37,119 bases of DNA from Crocinitomicaceae bacterium (GTDB lineage Bacteria > Bacteroidota > Bacteroidia > Flavobacteriales_D > Crocinitomicaceae). A model generated the notes under the pieces. That model was not told the DNA's origin and searched no databases. It was given only the letters and a program-made list of their open reading frames with translations. Position 1 is the stretch's first letter; every line of letters starts with the position of its first letter. Below are positions 8,238-17,019 of this stretch, in pieces. The stretch covers positions 1-37,119 of the forward strand of contig JAQWKT010000036.1 of NCBI GenBank assembly GCA_029247685.1, given 5' to 3'. The position numbers and the translations under genes are program-made.

Positions 8238-9071
8238 ATGAAATTGACCCGAAAAAACATCTTGTTAATTTGTTTTGTCTTATGCGCTTTTTTAGTTTTT
8301 GCATATGTATTAAAAAGTAAAAAATCCAATATTTTAATCCCAAAAACATGTGGAAATGTTTATTCCAAAAATGACACATTAAAAGAAATCACAAAAACAA
8401 TTTCTGATTCTGTTTTAGAAAATCGGCTTCTGGGAAAATTCAACCCAAAACAAGACTCTGATTTTGTCTTGGTTGATAAGGCTTTCTGCAACAAAGAGAT
8501 TTATCTTCAAAAGGTAACCTATGAAAGCTTTATAAAAATGCATAACGCGGCAAAAGAAGAAGGTGTCTCTTTAAAAATAAGGTCTGGAACTAGAAACTTT
8601 TATGCCCAAAAAGGAATTTGGGAACGAAAATGGACCGGTAAAACCAGACTTTCTGATGGAACATTTGCTTCGGATTTAAAGGACCCAAAAAAGCGAGCAT
8701 TAAAAATACTTCTATATAGCTCCATGCCCTCTACCTCAAGACATCACTGGGGAACAGACATCGATATCAACAACCTTAATAACAGTTATTTTAAATCTGG
8801 AAAAGGGCTAAAAGAATACAATTGGTTAGTCAAAAATGCTTCAAAATTTGGTTTTTGTCAGGTTTATTCAGACAAAACTTCTGAAGAAAGAACAGGATAT
8901 GAAATGGAAAAATGGCATTGGTCTTATTTACCTATTGCTGCGGAATACACAAAAAAATATGTTGAATTAATCCAGTATAAACAAATCATCGGTTTTAAAG
9001 GATCTAAATATGCAAAAGACATCGAAGCAATTAAAAAATATGTCACTGGAATAAGTCATTCATGTCAATAA
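8238..9071 (+). CDS. VanY-type D-alanyl-D-alanine carboxypeptidase (M15), membrane-anchored
   Basis: Predicted zinc D,D-carboxypeptidase that removes the terminal D-Ala from peptidoglycan stem peptides in the periplasm. A basic N terminus and a hydrophobic stretch (residues 8-25) form a signal anchor; there is no lipobox. The M15 signature SRHHWGTDID gives the zinc ligands H169 and D176 (S-x-H-x6-D layout), and EKWHW supplies E224 as catalytic base and H227 as third ligand, as in VanX/VanY. The family core occupies about residues 90-250. The neighbour at 9079 is a close paralogue seven bases downstream, so the two are one transcription unit made by tandem duplication. No van regulators or ligase genes are near, so a cell-wall trimming role is more likely than glycopeptide resistance. 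Confidence 0.9.
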   Translation: MKLTRKNILLICFVLCAFLVFAYVLKSKKSNILIPKTCGNVYSKNDTLKEITKTISDSVLENRLLGKFNPKQDSDFVLVDKAFCNKEIYLQKVTYESFIKMHNAAKEEGVSLKIRSGTRNFYAQKGIWERKWTGKTRLSDGTFASDLKDPKKRALKILLYSSMPSTSRHHWGTDIDINNLNNSYFKSGKGLKEYNWLVKNASKFGFCQVYSDKTSEERTGYEMEKWHWSYLPIAAEYTKKYVELIQYKQIIGFKGSKYAKDIEAIKKYVTGISHSCQ

Positions 9072-9078
9072 GACCAAA

Positions 9079-9921
9079 ATGAAAACAACTATTCTATTTT
9101 TCATTTTTTCTGGATTATTCTTTTTTTTTCAGTCGTGTAATGACTCTAATACAGTTGAAAATTCGACAAAAAAGCCCCCCTTAAAAAAGAACCTTGTTAA
9201 GGGAAAGAAAAAAAAGAAAGAAGCAAAGGAAAACTTACCAAAAATTTTAATTGACAGTTTATTAATCAATCATTTAACGGGACAATGTGCTTATGAAAAA
9301 GACACCTGTTTTAAGTTGGTCCCTAAACATGCCACAACTAGAAATATCCACCTTCAAAAAGAAACATGTGACATGTTTCTAAAAATGAAAAGTGCTGCAG
9401 AAAAAGACAGTGTTTTTCTTAAAATAAACTCCGGTGCTCGAAATTTTAATGTTCAAAAATACATTTGGGAAAATAAATGGGATGGAAAAAAGAGGTTGAG
9501 AGATGGTTCTTCTGCAAAGAAGATAAAAAACCCTAAAGAAAGAAGTTTAAAACTATTGCTCTACACAGCAATGCCCGGAACCTCAAGACATCACTGGGGA
9601 ACAGAAATAGACTTATACCATGTTAATGGAAATAAATATTATGAAAAAGGGAAAGGCTTAAAAGAATATGAATGGTTGTTAAAAAATGCACATAAATATG
9701 GCTTTCACCAAGTGTACAGCAATAAAGAAAAAGACAATCGAACTGGGTACCAAGAAGAAAAATGGCATTGGTCTTATATGCCTATATCTAATCTATATCA
9801 TAAAAAATACAAGCAATTAATTTCTTATAAAGACATCTCTGGTTTTAAAGGAGCAAGCACAGCAAAAGAAATTAAAGCTATTGAAAATTACGTGAACGGA
9901 ATAAACGCTGACTATCCTTAA
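9079..9921 (+). CDS. VanY-type D-alanyl-D-alanine carboxypeptidase (M15), lipoprotein paralogue
   Basis: Tandem paralogue of the preceding gene, with the same predicted D,D-carboxypeptidase activity. It has a classical lipoprotein signal, with a lipobox-like FQSC at about residue 20, then a very lysine-rich linker (KGKKKKKEAKENLPK) that the first copy lacks. The catalytic signature is intact: SRHHWGTEID gives H171 and D178, and EKWHW gives E227 and H230. The two proteins align along their length (for example GARNFN against GTRNFY, and GKGLKEYEWLLKNAHKYGF against the matching stretch). The duplication has therefore produced one copy held in the inner membrane and one lipidated copy with a basic tether. 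The stop codon abuts the metG stop on the other strand, with no bases between them. Confidence 0.9.
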   Translation: MKTTILFFIFSGLFFFFQSCNDSNTVENSTKKPPLKKNLVKGKKKKKEAKENLPKILIDSLLINHLTGQCAYEKDTCFKLVPKHATTRNIHLQKETCDMFLKMKSAAEKDSVFLKINSGARNFNVQKYIWENKWDGKKRLRDGSSAKKIKNPKERSLKLLLYTAMPGTSRHHWGTEIDLYHVNGNKYYEKGKGLKEYEWLLKNAHKYGFHQVYSNKEKDNRTGYQEEKWHWSYMPISNLYHKKYKQLISYKDISGFKGASTAKEIKAIENYVNGINADYP

Positions 9922-11649
9922 TTACTTCTCAGAAACGTGTAACCTTTCAATTTCTTTATCAATCAATTCGTCTTCGATTTTTTGAAACAACATTTCTGGT
10001 TTTTTTATGGCTTGGCCTCCAGGAATTAACGTTTCTGCGTCTTGAGTAAACCAAAAATCCTCATTAATTCCAAGAATCTCCTGAAGTTGATAGGCTTTTT
10101 TTGGTAAAAAAGGATGAAAAGCAATGGATAAAACAGCGCAAACATGAAGAGACAAAGACATAATTGTTTCCACTCTCTTTGGATCTACTTTAATTTGTTT
10201 CCAGGGCTCTTGTTCTGCCAAATATTTATTACCCAATCTCGCAATATTCATGACTTCAGATTGCGCTTCACGTATTTTATACGCCTCTATATTGCTTGCG
10301 ATTTTTAATTTAGACTCTTCTAATAATTTCAATAAATCCAAATCTTTTTCGGTTAATGCTGATCTATAAGGAGCTACTCCATCATAATATTTATTAACCA
10401 AGACAATCGTTCTATTTACAAAATTTCCAAATATTGCAACCAACTCATTATTAATTCTAGCTTGATATTCCTTCCATGTAAACTCAGCATCTTTTGATTC
10501 TGGAGCAATAGAAGTCAACACATAACGTAGTTCATCTCCTTTATCCGGATACCTCTCCATATACTCATGCAACCAAACTGCCCAATTTTTTGAAGTCGAA
10601 AATTTTCTCCCTTCAAGATTTAAAAATTCGGAAGAAGGCACATTATGAGGCAAAATAAAACCTCCATGATCTTTTAAGAGTATTGGGAAAATAATTGCAT
10701 GAAAAACAATGTTATCCTTTCCTATAAAATGGACCAACTTTCTATCTCCAGCTTCTTCTTTACACCAGTACTTTTTCCAATCTTTTTTATTTTCAATTGC
10801 CCATTGTTTTGTAGCAGAAATATACCCAATAGGAGCATCAAGCCAAACGTAAAGAACTTTCCCCTCATTTCCCTTAATTGGGACCTTAACTCCCCAATCT
10901 AAATCTCTAGTCATTGCTCTTGGCTTAAGGCCACCATCAATCCATGATAAACACTGACCAACTACTTGATTTCTCCATTCTTTAGGATCGTGCACAGATT
11001 TTCCATCTAAAACACCATCTTTAACCCATTTTTTTAACCAATCTTCATGCCTATTCATTGGCAAATACCAATGTTTCGTTTCTTTAATAATTGGAACTTC
11101 TCCACTAAGCGTGGATTTAGGGGAAATCAAATCCATCGGACTTAAATCTGCACCACAACTTTCACATTGATCGCCATAAGCTTCGTTGTATTGGCATTTT
11201 GGACAAGTCCCTGTAATGTACCTATCGGCAAGAAATTGTTGGTTTTTTTGATCAAAATATTGTTCTGACTTTTTTTCGACAAACTTTTCATCTTCCCAAA
11301 GTTTTTTAAAAAATTCTTGAGCAGTATCATGATGCAATTGTTCTGAAGTTCGATGAAAAACATCAAAAGAAATACCTAATTCGTTAAAAGAATTTTTAAT
11401 TACATGGTGGTATTTATCCACGATTTGTTTTGGAGAAACCCCTTCTTTTTTTGCTCTTAGTGTAATTGCTGCCCCATGTTCATCACTTCCACATAAAAAC
11501 AGAACATCTCTTTGTTGCATTCTTAAGTATCGAACAAATATATCTGCAGGAAGATAAACACCCGAAACGTGTCCTAAATGAATTGGTCCATTTGCATATG
11601 GCAATGCAGCAGTTACTGTATATTCAGATTTGCTCTGGTTATTTTTCAT
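9922..11649 (-). CDS. metG: methionyl-tRNA synthetase lacking the C-terminal tRNA-binding domain
   Basis: Charges initiator and elongator tRNA-Met with methionine. The 575 residues contain the Rossmann catalytic core with the HIGH-type motif PIHLGH, the KMSKS-type motif KFSTSKNW, a zinc-knuckle insert (CPKC and CESC around residues 145-170) and the anticodon-binding helical domain. Members of this phylum usually have about 680 residues, with a C-terminal EMAP/Trbp111-like domain for dimerisation and tRNA affinity. Here the protein stops after QKIEDELIDKEIERLHVSEK, where that domain would begin, and the stop codon abuts the stop of the convergent vanY paralogue. The start MKNNQSKSEYTVTAALPYANG is typical. 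It follows the second exbD by 33 bases and may share its transcript. Identity is certain; the domain loss is seen directly. Confidence 0.96.
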   Translation of the reverse strand: MKNNQSKSEYTVTAALPYANGPIHLGHVSGVYLPADIFVRYLRMQQRDVLFLCGSDEHGAAITLRAKKEGVSPKQIVDKYHHVIKNSFNELGISFDVFHRTSEQLHHDTAQEFFKKLWEDEKFVEKKSEQYFDQKNQQFLADRYITGTCPKCQYNEAYGDQCESCGADLSPMDLISPKSTLSGEVPIIKETKHWYLPMNRHEDWLKKWVKDGVLDGKSVHDPKEWRNQVVGQCLSWIDGGLKPRAMTRDLDWGVKVPIKGNEGKVLYVWLDAPIGYISATKQWAIENKKDWKKYWCKEEAGDRKLVHFIGKDNIVFHAIIFPILLKDHGGFILPHNVPSSEFLNLEGRKFSTSKNWAVWLHEYMERYPDKGDELRYVLTSIAPESKDAEFTWKEYQARINNELVAIFGNFVNRTIVLVNKYYDGVAPYRSALTEKDLDLLKLLEESKLKIASNIEAYKIREAQSEVMNIARLGNKYLAEQEPWKQIKVDPKRVETIMSLSLHVCAVLSIAFHPFLPKKAYQLQEILGINEDFWFTQDAETLIPGGQAIKKPEMLFQKIEDELIDKEIERLHVSEK

Positions 11650-11682
11650 GCAAAATGAAAAGGAAAAACCCCTTTAAGATTT

Positions 11683-12204
11683 TTAATTGGTGCTATTATC
11701 CGTAACGGCGTAGGCAACTGAAAATGCTTCCACGTCCTTTAACGCATCTCTTATTTCAAAAATCTTAATTGTTGGAGCTTCTTTATCTGCTTTTATACAA
11801 GTTAGAATAGTTGCAACTTTAGAATTTGCTTCTCTTGTTCGGGCTGGCTTCTGATCAAATTTAGCGAGTTTCCACTGGCCAACATGATTGGCATTATATA
11901 GCCCATCTTTTGAAGGGGTAACCACATTATCCAAAGATAAAAACCATTCGTCATCTCCTTCTCCTTGTCTAGCTTTATTTATGGGTCTACCCAAATAGAT
12001 AAAATCCACTTCTGAACGCTGTTTGTATGGCGTTAAATCGGTTGTTTTTACTCCTTCTGTTTTTCTAATTTCTACCGTAGGATCATTTTCTTTACTTGTT
12101 GTAGCAACCATGAAAAAAAACAAAAGCATAAAAACTATATCTGGAAGAGACGAAGTGTTTACTCCTGGTGCGCCTGATCTACCGTCTTTTTTAAATTTTG
12201 ACAT
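11683..12204 (-). CDS. ExbD/TolR-family biopolymer transport protein (second copy)
   Basis: ExbD subunits sit in a pentameric ExbB ring and couple proton flow to energising an outer-membrane process through a TonB-like partner. The 173 residues have a short cytoplasmic tail, one membrane helix with the proton-carrying Asp in LPDIVFMLLFFFMV, and a periplasmic domain. Position six bases after the upstream exbD and in the same strand order shows co-transcription. The periplasmic part is longer than in E. coli ExbD (141 residues), as is common in Bacteroidota, whose clusters often carry two different exbD genes. No tonB gene is visible in the window, so the physical partner is unknown. Confidence 0.88.
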   Translation of the reverse strand: MSKFKKDGRSGAPGVNTSSLPDIVFMLLFFFMVATTSKENDPTVEIRKTEGVKTTDLTPYKQRSEVDFIYLGRPINKARQGEGDDEWFLSLDNVVTPSKDGLYNANHVGQWKLAKFDQKPARTREANSKVATILTCIKADKEAPTIKIFEIRDALKDVEAFSVAYAVTDNSTN

Positions 12205-12210
12205 TTACTT

Positions 12211-13050
12211 TTATTTTTTTGGTTTTACTTCAACGATGTTAGAAGGAAACAAATATTCAAGCAATGCTATCTTATCTAGATCACTTTCTTTTGGAGGATT
12301 TTCAATAAGAACCTTTCTTTTCAGCTCATCATAAGACTCGGAATAACCAAGGTTTTTACATTCTTTATTTCTTAATACAGATAAAGCTTCCTCTATTTCT
12401 GAATGAATTTTAACAAAGGTACTATATGGTGTTTTGGAAGAAACCTCAATTTTGACGTGTGCTTGTGATTCTATAAGAAGCAGTGGCTTTTCATAAAAAT
12501 CAATGTATTTTTTTCTTTTGTCGTATTCCTTTTGTTTTGCCTGAAAATACTTTGATTTGATTTGGTCATTTACATTTTCTGCTTTTTCGATTTCGATTTC
12601 TGCATCATCCCACTTCTTGCTTAAGTACTTTTTTGTCCAAAGTGTATATAAGGGATATTCTGTCGTTTGGACTAAACGCTGAATCTCTTGTGGAATTGTT
12701 TGTCCAGGATCCAAAAATTTTGCATTAAAAGGCGTATTTCTATTTGCACTATACCAAACAACTAGAGAGTCAGATATTTTATCTGGATCATCTAAAAGTT
12801 CAAAATTTTCAGACTTAACTTTTCTTGAAGCAATCGTTAACTCGTCGTTTTTGTTCGTTTTAATTCGAAACATGTTTCTTGGAGCAACTTCTGGTAATAA
12901 ATCTGGCGGCAATTCCACTTCTTTAGGTATCTGACGTATATACGCCGTATCCTTATCCATTGTAGTGGTTACCAAGAAGAAAATAAGAAGCAAAAAAGCA
13001 ATATCGGCCATGGAGCCTGCATTTACCTCTGGAACATCTCTTTGCGCCAT
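12211..13050 (-). CDS. ExbD/TolR-family protein with long periplasmic domain (first copy)
   Basis: This 279-residue ExbD/TolR relative begins MAQRDVPEVNAGSMADIAF. It has the single N-terminal helix with the conserved Asp (MADIAFLLLIFFLVTTT) and then a periplasmic region of about 240 residues, twice the usual size. That region includes a lysine- and glutamate-rich helical stretch (around YFQAKQKEYDKRKKY) that predicts a coiled or extended helix. The C-terminal part (HVKIEVSSKTPYSTFVKIHSEIEEAL) resembles the ExbD fold. The gene lies three bases after the small membrane protein and before the second exbD. Two dissimilar ExbD subunits could assemble as a heteromeric stator. The function as a proton-driven motor component is inferred from family and neighbours. 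Confidence 0.86.
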   Translation of the reverse strand: MAQRDVPEVNAGSMADIAFLLLIFFLVTTTMDKDTAYIRQIPKEVELPPDLLPEVAPRNMFRIKTNKNDELTIASRKVKSENFELLDDPDKISDSLVVWYSANRNTPFNAKFLDPGQTIPQEIQRLVQTTEYPLYTLWTKKYLSKKWDDAEIEIEKAENVNDQIKSKYFQAKQKEYDKRKKYIDFYEKPLLLIESQAHVKIEVSSKTPYSTFVKIHSEIEEALSVLRNKECKNLGYSESYDELKRKVLIENPPKESDLDKIALLEYLFPSNIVEVKPKK

Positions 13051-13053
13051 CTT

Positions 13054-13524
13054 TTACTTTTTAAAGAAATTAATTATTGGAAAAACAACTATCGCAACAA
13101 TACCAGCAAAAAGTGCAACACCAACGGTGTAAAGACCAGCAGTTGTGGTAACAACCACCCCATCAGAAACAGGGTTTTTTAGCAACAAAGAAGCAGAAGT
13201 ATCGGAGGTTCCCGCGGCATAAAAAATGAGATAAATCACTAGTGCAGCCAAAATACCGATGATTGACATCACGGTTTTTTTGGATTGTGTAATCAATTGA
13301 ATTAAAAAAAACAACAATATTAAAACAACTCCAGCGGAAATTAAACCAATCATGTAGTAAATAGCCAAGTCCATTTTGGTGCTGTCTCTAAAAGCTTCAA
13401 CCACTTCTATTTTCTCATTTACATTAGGCCCTCCAATAACCAAAATGCAAAACAAAACTCCTAATCCAGCTAAGGTTGCCTTTAATATATTTAAAAATAA
13501 AGGAATATTTTTATTACTTATCAT
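13054..13524 (-). CDS. small multi-pass membrane protein of the exb cluster
   Basis: No family recognised. The 156 residues contain about four hydrophobic segments: around 10-30, 52-75, 85-105 and 125-150, the last being VGVALFAGIVAIVVFPIINF. A protein of this size and topology is commonly found between exbB and exbD in Bacteroidota clusters, and I take it as an accessory subunit of the same machine. It is 14 bases after exbB and three bases before the long exbD, so translation is likely coupled. It has no catalytic motif and no cysteine pair. A role in assembling or placing the ExbB/ExbD ring would be a guess. Confidence 0.72.
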   Translation of the reverse strand: MISNKNIPLFLNILKATLAGLGVLFCILVIGGPNVNEKIEVVEAFRDSTKMDLAIYYMIGLISAGVVLILLFFLIQLITQSKKTVMSIIGILAALVIYLIFYAAGTSDTSASLLLKNPVSDGVVVTTTAGLYTVGVALFAGIVAIVVFPIINFFKK

Positions 13525-13538
13525 AGCTAATAGGTTTA

Positions 13539-14351
13539 TTATGATTTAACAACTCCACTTTTTAAGACCATGTCCACCAATGAAATAGACGCGTCTTCCA
13601 TTTCATTAACCAAGCTGTCTACTTTAGAGGTGATATAATTGTAAAAAATTTGAAGTAAAATTGCTGCAATTAAACCAAATACGGTCGTTAAAAGAGATAC
13701 TTTAATCCCATCGGCAACTGTTGTAGGCGAAACCTGACCGTCTTCTACAATTTTATCAAATGCTTGAATCATTCCGATTACCGTTCCAAGGAAACCAAGC
13801 ATTGGAGCTAGTGCAATAAATAACTGCAACCAAGTTAATCCTTTTTCTAGAAGTCCCATTTGAACTCCTCCATAAGAAACCACGGATTTTTCAACCATCT
13901 CTATTCCTTCACCAGATCTATCAAGACCTTGGTAATAGATGGAAGCAATAGGGCCCCTTGTGTTTCTACAAAGATCTTTCGCTGCTTCAACACCTCCCTC
14001 GTTAAGGGCTTCCTCTACGCTTTGAACAAATTTCTTCGTGTTTACTGTGGATAAATTCAAGTAAACAATTCTTTCCACAGAAAGAGCGATACCAATTACT
14101 AAACAAATAAGTACTGGAGTCATCCAAAGTGGATCTCCTTCAATATATTTTTGTTTTAATTTTTGAACACCAGTCAATTCTTTTTTTGCTTTTTTGTCTT
14201 TTTTGTCTTTTTTCGTTTTTTTAGCAGGTGGTGTTTGCTCGGTTTTAGTTGGCTCTGCATCTGGTGTTTGTGCATTAAGCAATGACACACTAAAAAGCAT
14301 TACAACAAATAGACTTGATGAAAGCAAAAAGGATTTAATAGTTTTATTCAT
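13539..14351 (-). CDS. exbB: MotA/TolQ/ExbB proton channel family protein
   Basis: This inner-membrane proton channel subunit forms the pentamer around ExbD. The 270 residues start with a signal-like hydrophobic segment ending LLNAQ, then a periplasmic Pro/Lys-rich tract (PAKKTKKDKKDKKAKK), a first membrane helix (TPVLICLVIGIALSVERIV), a cytoplasmic loop (to about 160) and two C-terminal helices. These carry the family signature APMLGFLGTVIGMIQAF and TTVFGLIAAILLQIF. The N-terminal extension is longer than in E. coli ExbB. It is the first gene of the run exbB, membrane protein, exbD, exbD and perhaps metG. tRNA-Ser lies 45 bases upstream on the same strand, and I see no exact TAnnTTTG in the gap, so read-through from the tRNA promoter is possible. 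Confidence 0.9.
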   Translation of the reverse strand: MNKTIKSFLLSSSLFVVMLFSVSLLNAQTPDAEPTKTEQTPPAKKTKKDKKDKKAKKELTGVQKLKQKYIEGDPLWMTPVLICLVIGIALSVERIVYLNLSTVNTKKFVQSVEEALNEGGVEAAKDLCRNTRGPIASIYYQGLDRSGEGIEMVEKSVVSYGGVQMGLLEKGLTWLQLFIALAPMLGFLGTVIGMIQAFDKIVEDGQVSPTTVADGIKVSLLTTVFGLIAAILLQIFYNYITSKVDSLVNEMEDASISLVDMVLKSGVVKS

Positions 14352-14396
14352 AACAGGTACTTTAATTTATCTTTATTTTCAAATTTTTATCTCTTG

Positions 14397-14484
14397 CGGA
14401 GAGAGAGGGATTCGAACCCTCGATACGCTTTCGGCGTATACACACTTTCCAGGCGTGCTCCTTAAGCCACTCGGACACCTCTCC
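14397..14484 (-). tRNA. tRNA-Ser (anticodon GGA)
   Basis: On the minus strand 88 bases fold as a type II tRNA. The acceptor stem is GGAGAGG with TCTCTCC. The D-arm region contains GAGTGGCTTAAGG. The anticodon loop CTGGAAA carries GGA. A long variable arm is formed by TACGC/GCGTA, and the T arm is GAGGG-TTCGAAT-CCCTC. The discriminator is G. The CCA end is not encoded. GGA decodes UCC and UCU serine codons. Confidence 0.95.
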
Positions 14485-14538
14485 AATCCACATTAGACGA
14501 CTAAATTAATATTTTTTTTATTTAAAAAAACAAATTAA

Positions 14539-16977
14539 TTATTTCTTAATTACTCTTTTTGTAATTGTCGATTGTTCGCCTTGAAGTAAAATTGAATATA
14601 CTCCGGAAGCATAAGATGAAAAATCAATCTCCACAATTCCATTTTTCACGCCACTTAATTCTTTTACTGATCGACCAGTTAGGTCCATTACTTTTATGGA
14701 TTTGATCGTTTCAGAAATCCCATTTAAATCAACAAGAACATTTTTTTGAACCGGGTTTGGATAAACTCGAACACTTGACAAAGGCTTTGACTCTTCAAGA
14801 GAACTTGATCCAGATCCAGTAATGTTTATGGTATAATCTTCTACTTCTCCATACGTTGAAGTACCACAAGGATCAATTGCTCCATCTGGTTGATACGAAA
14901 TCCTTGTTCTCATAGAAACATTTCCAGTAGAAGCAGAAGCTGGAACCGTAAAGCTAAATACGTTAGAAGTTCCTGTTGTCCAAGAATTATCTACTAAAAC
15001 ATAACCTACTTGCTCTCCGGCATCATCAAAATCAAAATCGTTATTAAAATCGATCCAAACCGCTATTTCATCATCTGTATATACTATCGCTTGCGTGTTA
15101 TTTAAAATGGCAGGAGTAATGGTTACTTGGTACTGGCTCCCTTTTGCAAGGGAAGTTGAGATAGAGGTATAATCTCCAAAGCCACCATTGGAACAGTTCG
15201 TTGAGTTGTCAATCGTATTTAACTCCACTTGTGAAATATACTCGTCACATTGGGAGGATGTCGCTGCACATGGACCAGTTGACTGAGCCACTGTAATATA
15301 ATTGGTTTTTACTTCGCTATCATTTCCTAAAGAGTTGGTTACTGCCAAAGTTATAGTGTATTGACCAACCGTATTAAAGGTAACAGATGGGTTTTGGGAA
15401 GAAGCACTTGTTCCTCCTGCATATGACCAACCACTTCCAGAAATTGTCCAAGCATGACTGGTAGGCACTCCTGAGGACTGATCAGTAAACTGAACTGTTC
15501 CACCTGGAGAAACACTTAAAGGGTTTGCAGAAAAATTAGCTACTGGTGGAGTTGGATTAGAACAAGGGTCACCCGAACCATCAAGAACTAACGCTCCTGA
15601 ATTAATTGGATCTAAATTCGTTTTTAATTTTTCGTTTGCCGCATTTCCATTACTTGTCCAGTGATAAGAAACCTTTCCATAGTAATCTGGAGCATTGGTT
15701 TGGTTACAGTATGAACCTCCTCCAGTTAAAGTACCCATAATTCTTCCATTGGACCTAAAAATAGGAGAACCTGAAGATCCCCCTTCTGTAACTCCATGTC
15801 CATTAGAATTTGATGTCCAGAAAACTCTCCAGTGAGAAGAAACGCCATTTCCATTCCACCCAGAAGTATTTAGATTAGCTGTATATGTGGATATTTTTTT
15901 GATATCACCAGATGGATGATGCATGCTGCAACCACTATTTGAAGTCGTATTGTTTGCATCCCAACCATTCCAATAAGCATTAAAGTTAGCCGATTTTAAA
16001 TTGCTTACAGTTTGGGATTCATTGTTTAAGCTCCCCAATTGAACCAATAAAAAATCAGATCCTGAACTCCCTCCTCCATCATTGGAATCCGAAAGTCTGA
16101 CACAACCACTAATATAATGATCATCAAGTGTTCCTGCGGTATTTGGATTGGTACAGTTTGGCGCTTCATAGCCAAAGTAAAATTTCCACTGATTCATGTT
16201 TGAGGCAGAAGAGTTCTCTCCACAATGAAGAGCCGTTAAAAACAATGGTTTACAGTCTTGTGCGGTATTATTTACTAAAGACCCTGTACACCATCCTCCC
16301 ATGTTTCCAGTTACGCAGTAGATTCTTGCAACCCCTCTTTTTTCATCCTGCCAAGCATCTCCAACAGGAGAACAGTTAACATTTACTTGACATGCATCAG
16401 ACTCATTAATTTTTTGGGCAGCTGGATTTCCAGTAGATCGGTAATTGTGAATAATCCTATCGATATAAAACTTTGATGGAGTAGCATATGCTGGCTCTCT
16501 TAAAACTAAAATCATGTCGTCTCCAAAACAAAGGTTTGCATTGAACATGTGATGGCTTTCTACATCCTTGGAGGTGAGCGTTTTATGAAGTTTTTTTCCA
16601 TTTAAATCAGAGATATCTAGGGTTGTAGCACCATAAAGAACAAATTCATCAAAAAGAAAACTAATTGCTTCCGCTCCTGGAGAAACAACATGGAGTGTCC
16701 ATTCTCTTGAACCATCCGAATTTGTTTTCCAAACACCTGAGTTTTTAAGGGTTATATCGGCATACTGGGTCACTCCTATTCTATACAAAAACCCTTGTCT
16801 GTCTCTTTGAACGTCCTCTTGATTAATTTGCTGCATGTCCAATTGAGGGAAGGTTTTTGTCGGAATATCTTTTATTTCAGGCAATGAAACAGCATCTTTA
16901 ATAACAAAAGACTGCGCCATTAATCCAAAAGAAAAAACAACCGATAAAATTGCTGAGATAAGTAATTTTCTTTTCAT
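14539..16977 (-). CDS. secreted lysyl-endopeptidase-like serine protease with PKD, GEVED and T9SS sorting domains
   Basis: Extracellular trypsin-fold protease of 812 residues. Signal peptide 1-22 (ends GLMAQS). A propeptide-like region runs to about 190. The chymotrypsin-fold catalytic domain (about 195-465) has H251 in FLTALHC, D308 in GSDFLLVQL and S402 in GGSSGSP, the pattern of Achromobacter lysyl endopeptidase. A PKD domain (about 475-565) begins PPVANFSANP. A GEVED domain (about 590-715) contains the YGEVEDYTI motif. A type A T9SS domain starts VRVYPNPV and ends KRVIKK. It should be exported by the T9SS and act on environmental proteins. Lys specificity is inferred from family resemblance only. 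The gene is alone, with its own TAnnTTTG element; the nrdA terminator lies just upstream and overlaps its promoter region. Confidence 0.93.
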   Translation of the reverse strand: MKRKLLISAILSVVFSFGLMAQSFVIKDAVSLPEIKDIPTKTFPQLDMQQINQEDVQRDRQGFLYRIGVTQYADITLKNSGVWKTNSDGSREWTLHVVSPGAEAISFLFDEFVLYGATTLDISDLNGKKLHKTLTSKDVESHHMFNANLCFGDDMILVLREPAYATPSKFYIDRIIHNYRSTGNPAAQKINESDACQVNVNCSPVGDAWQDEKRGVARIYCVTGNMGGWCTGSLVNNTAQDCKPLFLTALHCGENSSASNMNQWKFYFGYEAPNCTNPNTAGTLDDHYISGCVRLSDSNDGGGSSGSDFLLVQLGSLNNESQTVSNLKSANFNAYWNGWDANNTTSNSGCSMHHPSGDIKKISTYTANLNTSGWNGNGVSSHWRVFWTSNSNGHGVTEGGSSGSPIFRSNGRIMGTLTGGGSYCNQTNAPDYYGKVSYHWTSNGNAANEKLKTNLDPINSGALVLDGSGDPCSNPTPPVANFSANPLSVSPGGTVQFTDQSSGVPTSHAWTISGSGWSYAGGTSASSQNPSVTFNTVGQYTITLAVTNSLGNDSEVKTNYITVAQSTGPCAATSSQCDEYISQVELNTIDNSTNCSNGGFGDYTSISTSLAKGSQYQVTITPAILNNTQAIVYTDDEIAVWIDFNNDFDFDDAGEQVGYVLVDNSWTTGTSNVFSFTVPASASTGNVSMRTRISYQPDGAIDPCGTSTYGEVEDYTINITGSGSSSLEESKPLSSVRVYPNPVQKNVLVDLNGISETIKSIKVMDLTGRSVKELSGVKNGIVEIDFSSYASGVYSILLQGEQSTITKRVIKK

Positions 16978-17019
16978 AGTTTTTAATTTTTTTTAAGTTA
17001 AGCTTTTTTGGTTAGACCT

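Noticed and set aside
9079..9921. Missing EMAP domain of metG hidden in another frame of the vanY region.
   Set aside because: The minus-strand frames beyond the metG stop show only short stretches with many stops, and the plus strand is a complete vanY copy.
8238..9921. Vancomycin resistance locus.
   Set aside because: Only VanY-type genes are present, with no VanH/A/X ligase or VanRS regulators nearby, and Gram-negative cells are intrinsically resistant.
14194..14496. Plus-strand frame across the exbB N terminus and the tRNA.
   Set aside because: It reads through tRNA-Ser and the opposite strand of exbB; the CGERGIRTLDT-like peptide is the familiar artefact of translating a tRNA T arm.
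14500..14540. AT-only hairpin after the serine protease stop.
   Set aside because: AATTAAT and ATTAATT flank T and A runs, but the stem has no GC pairs and overlaps the stop codon. It is too weak to call a terminator.
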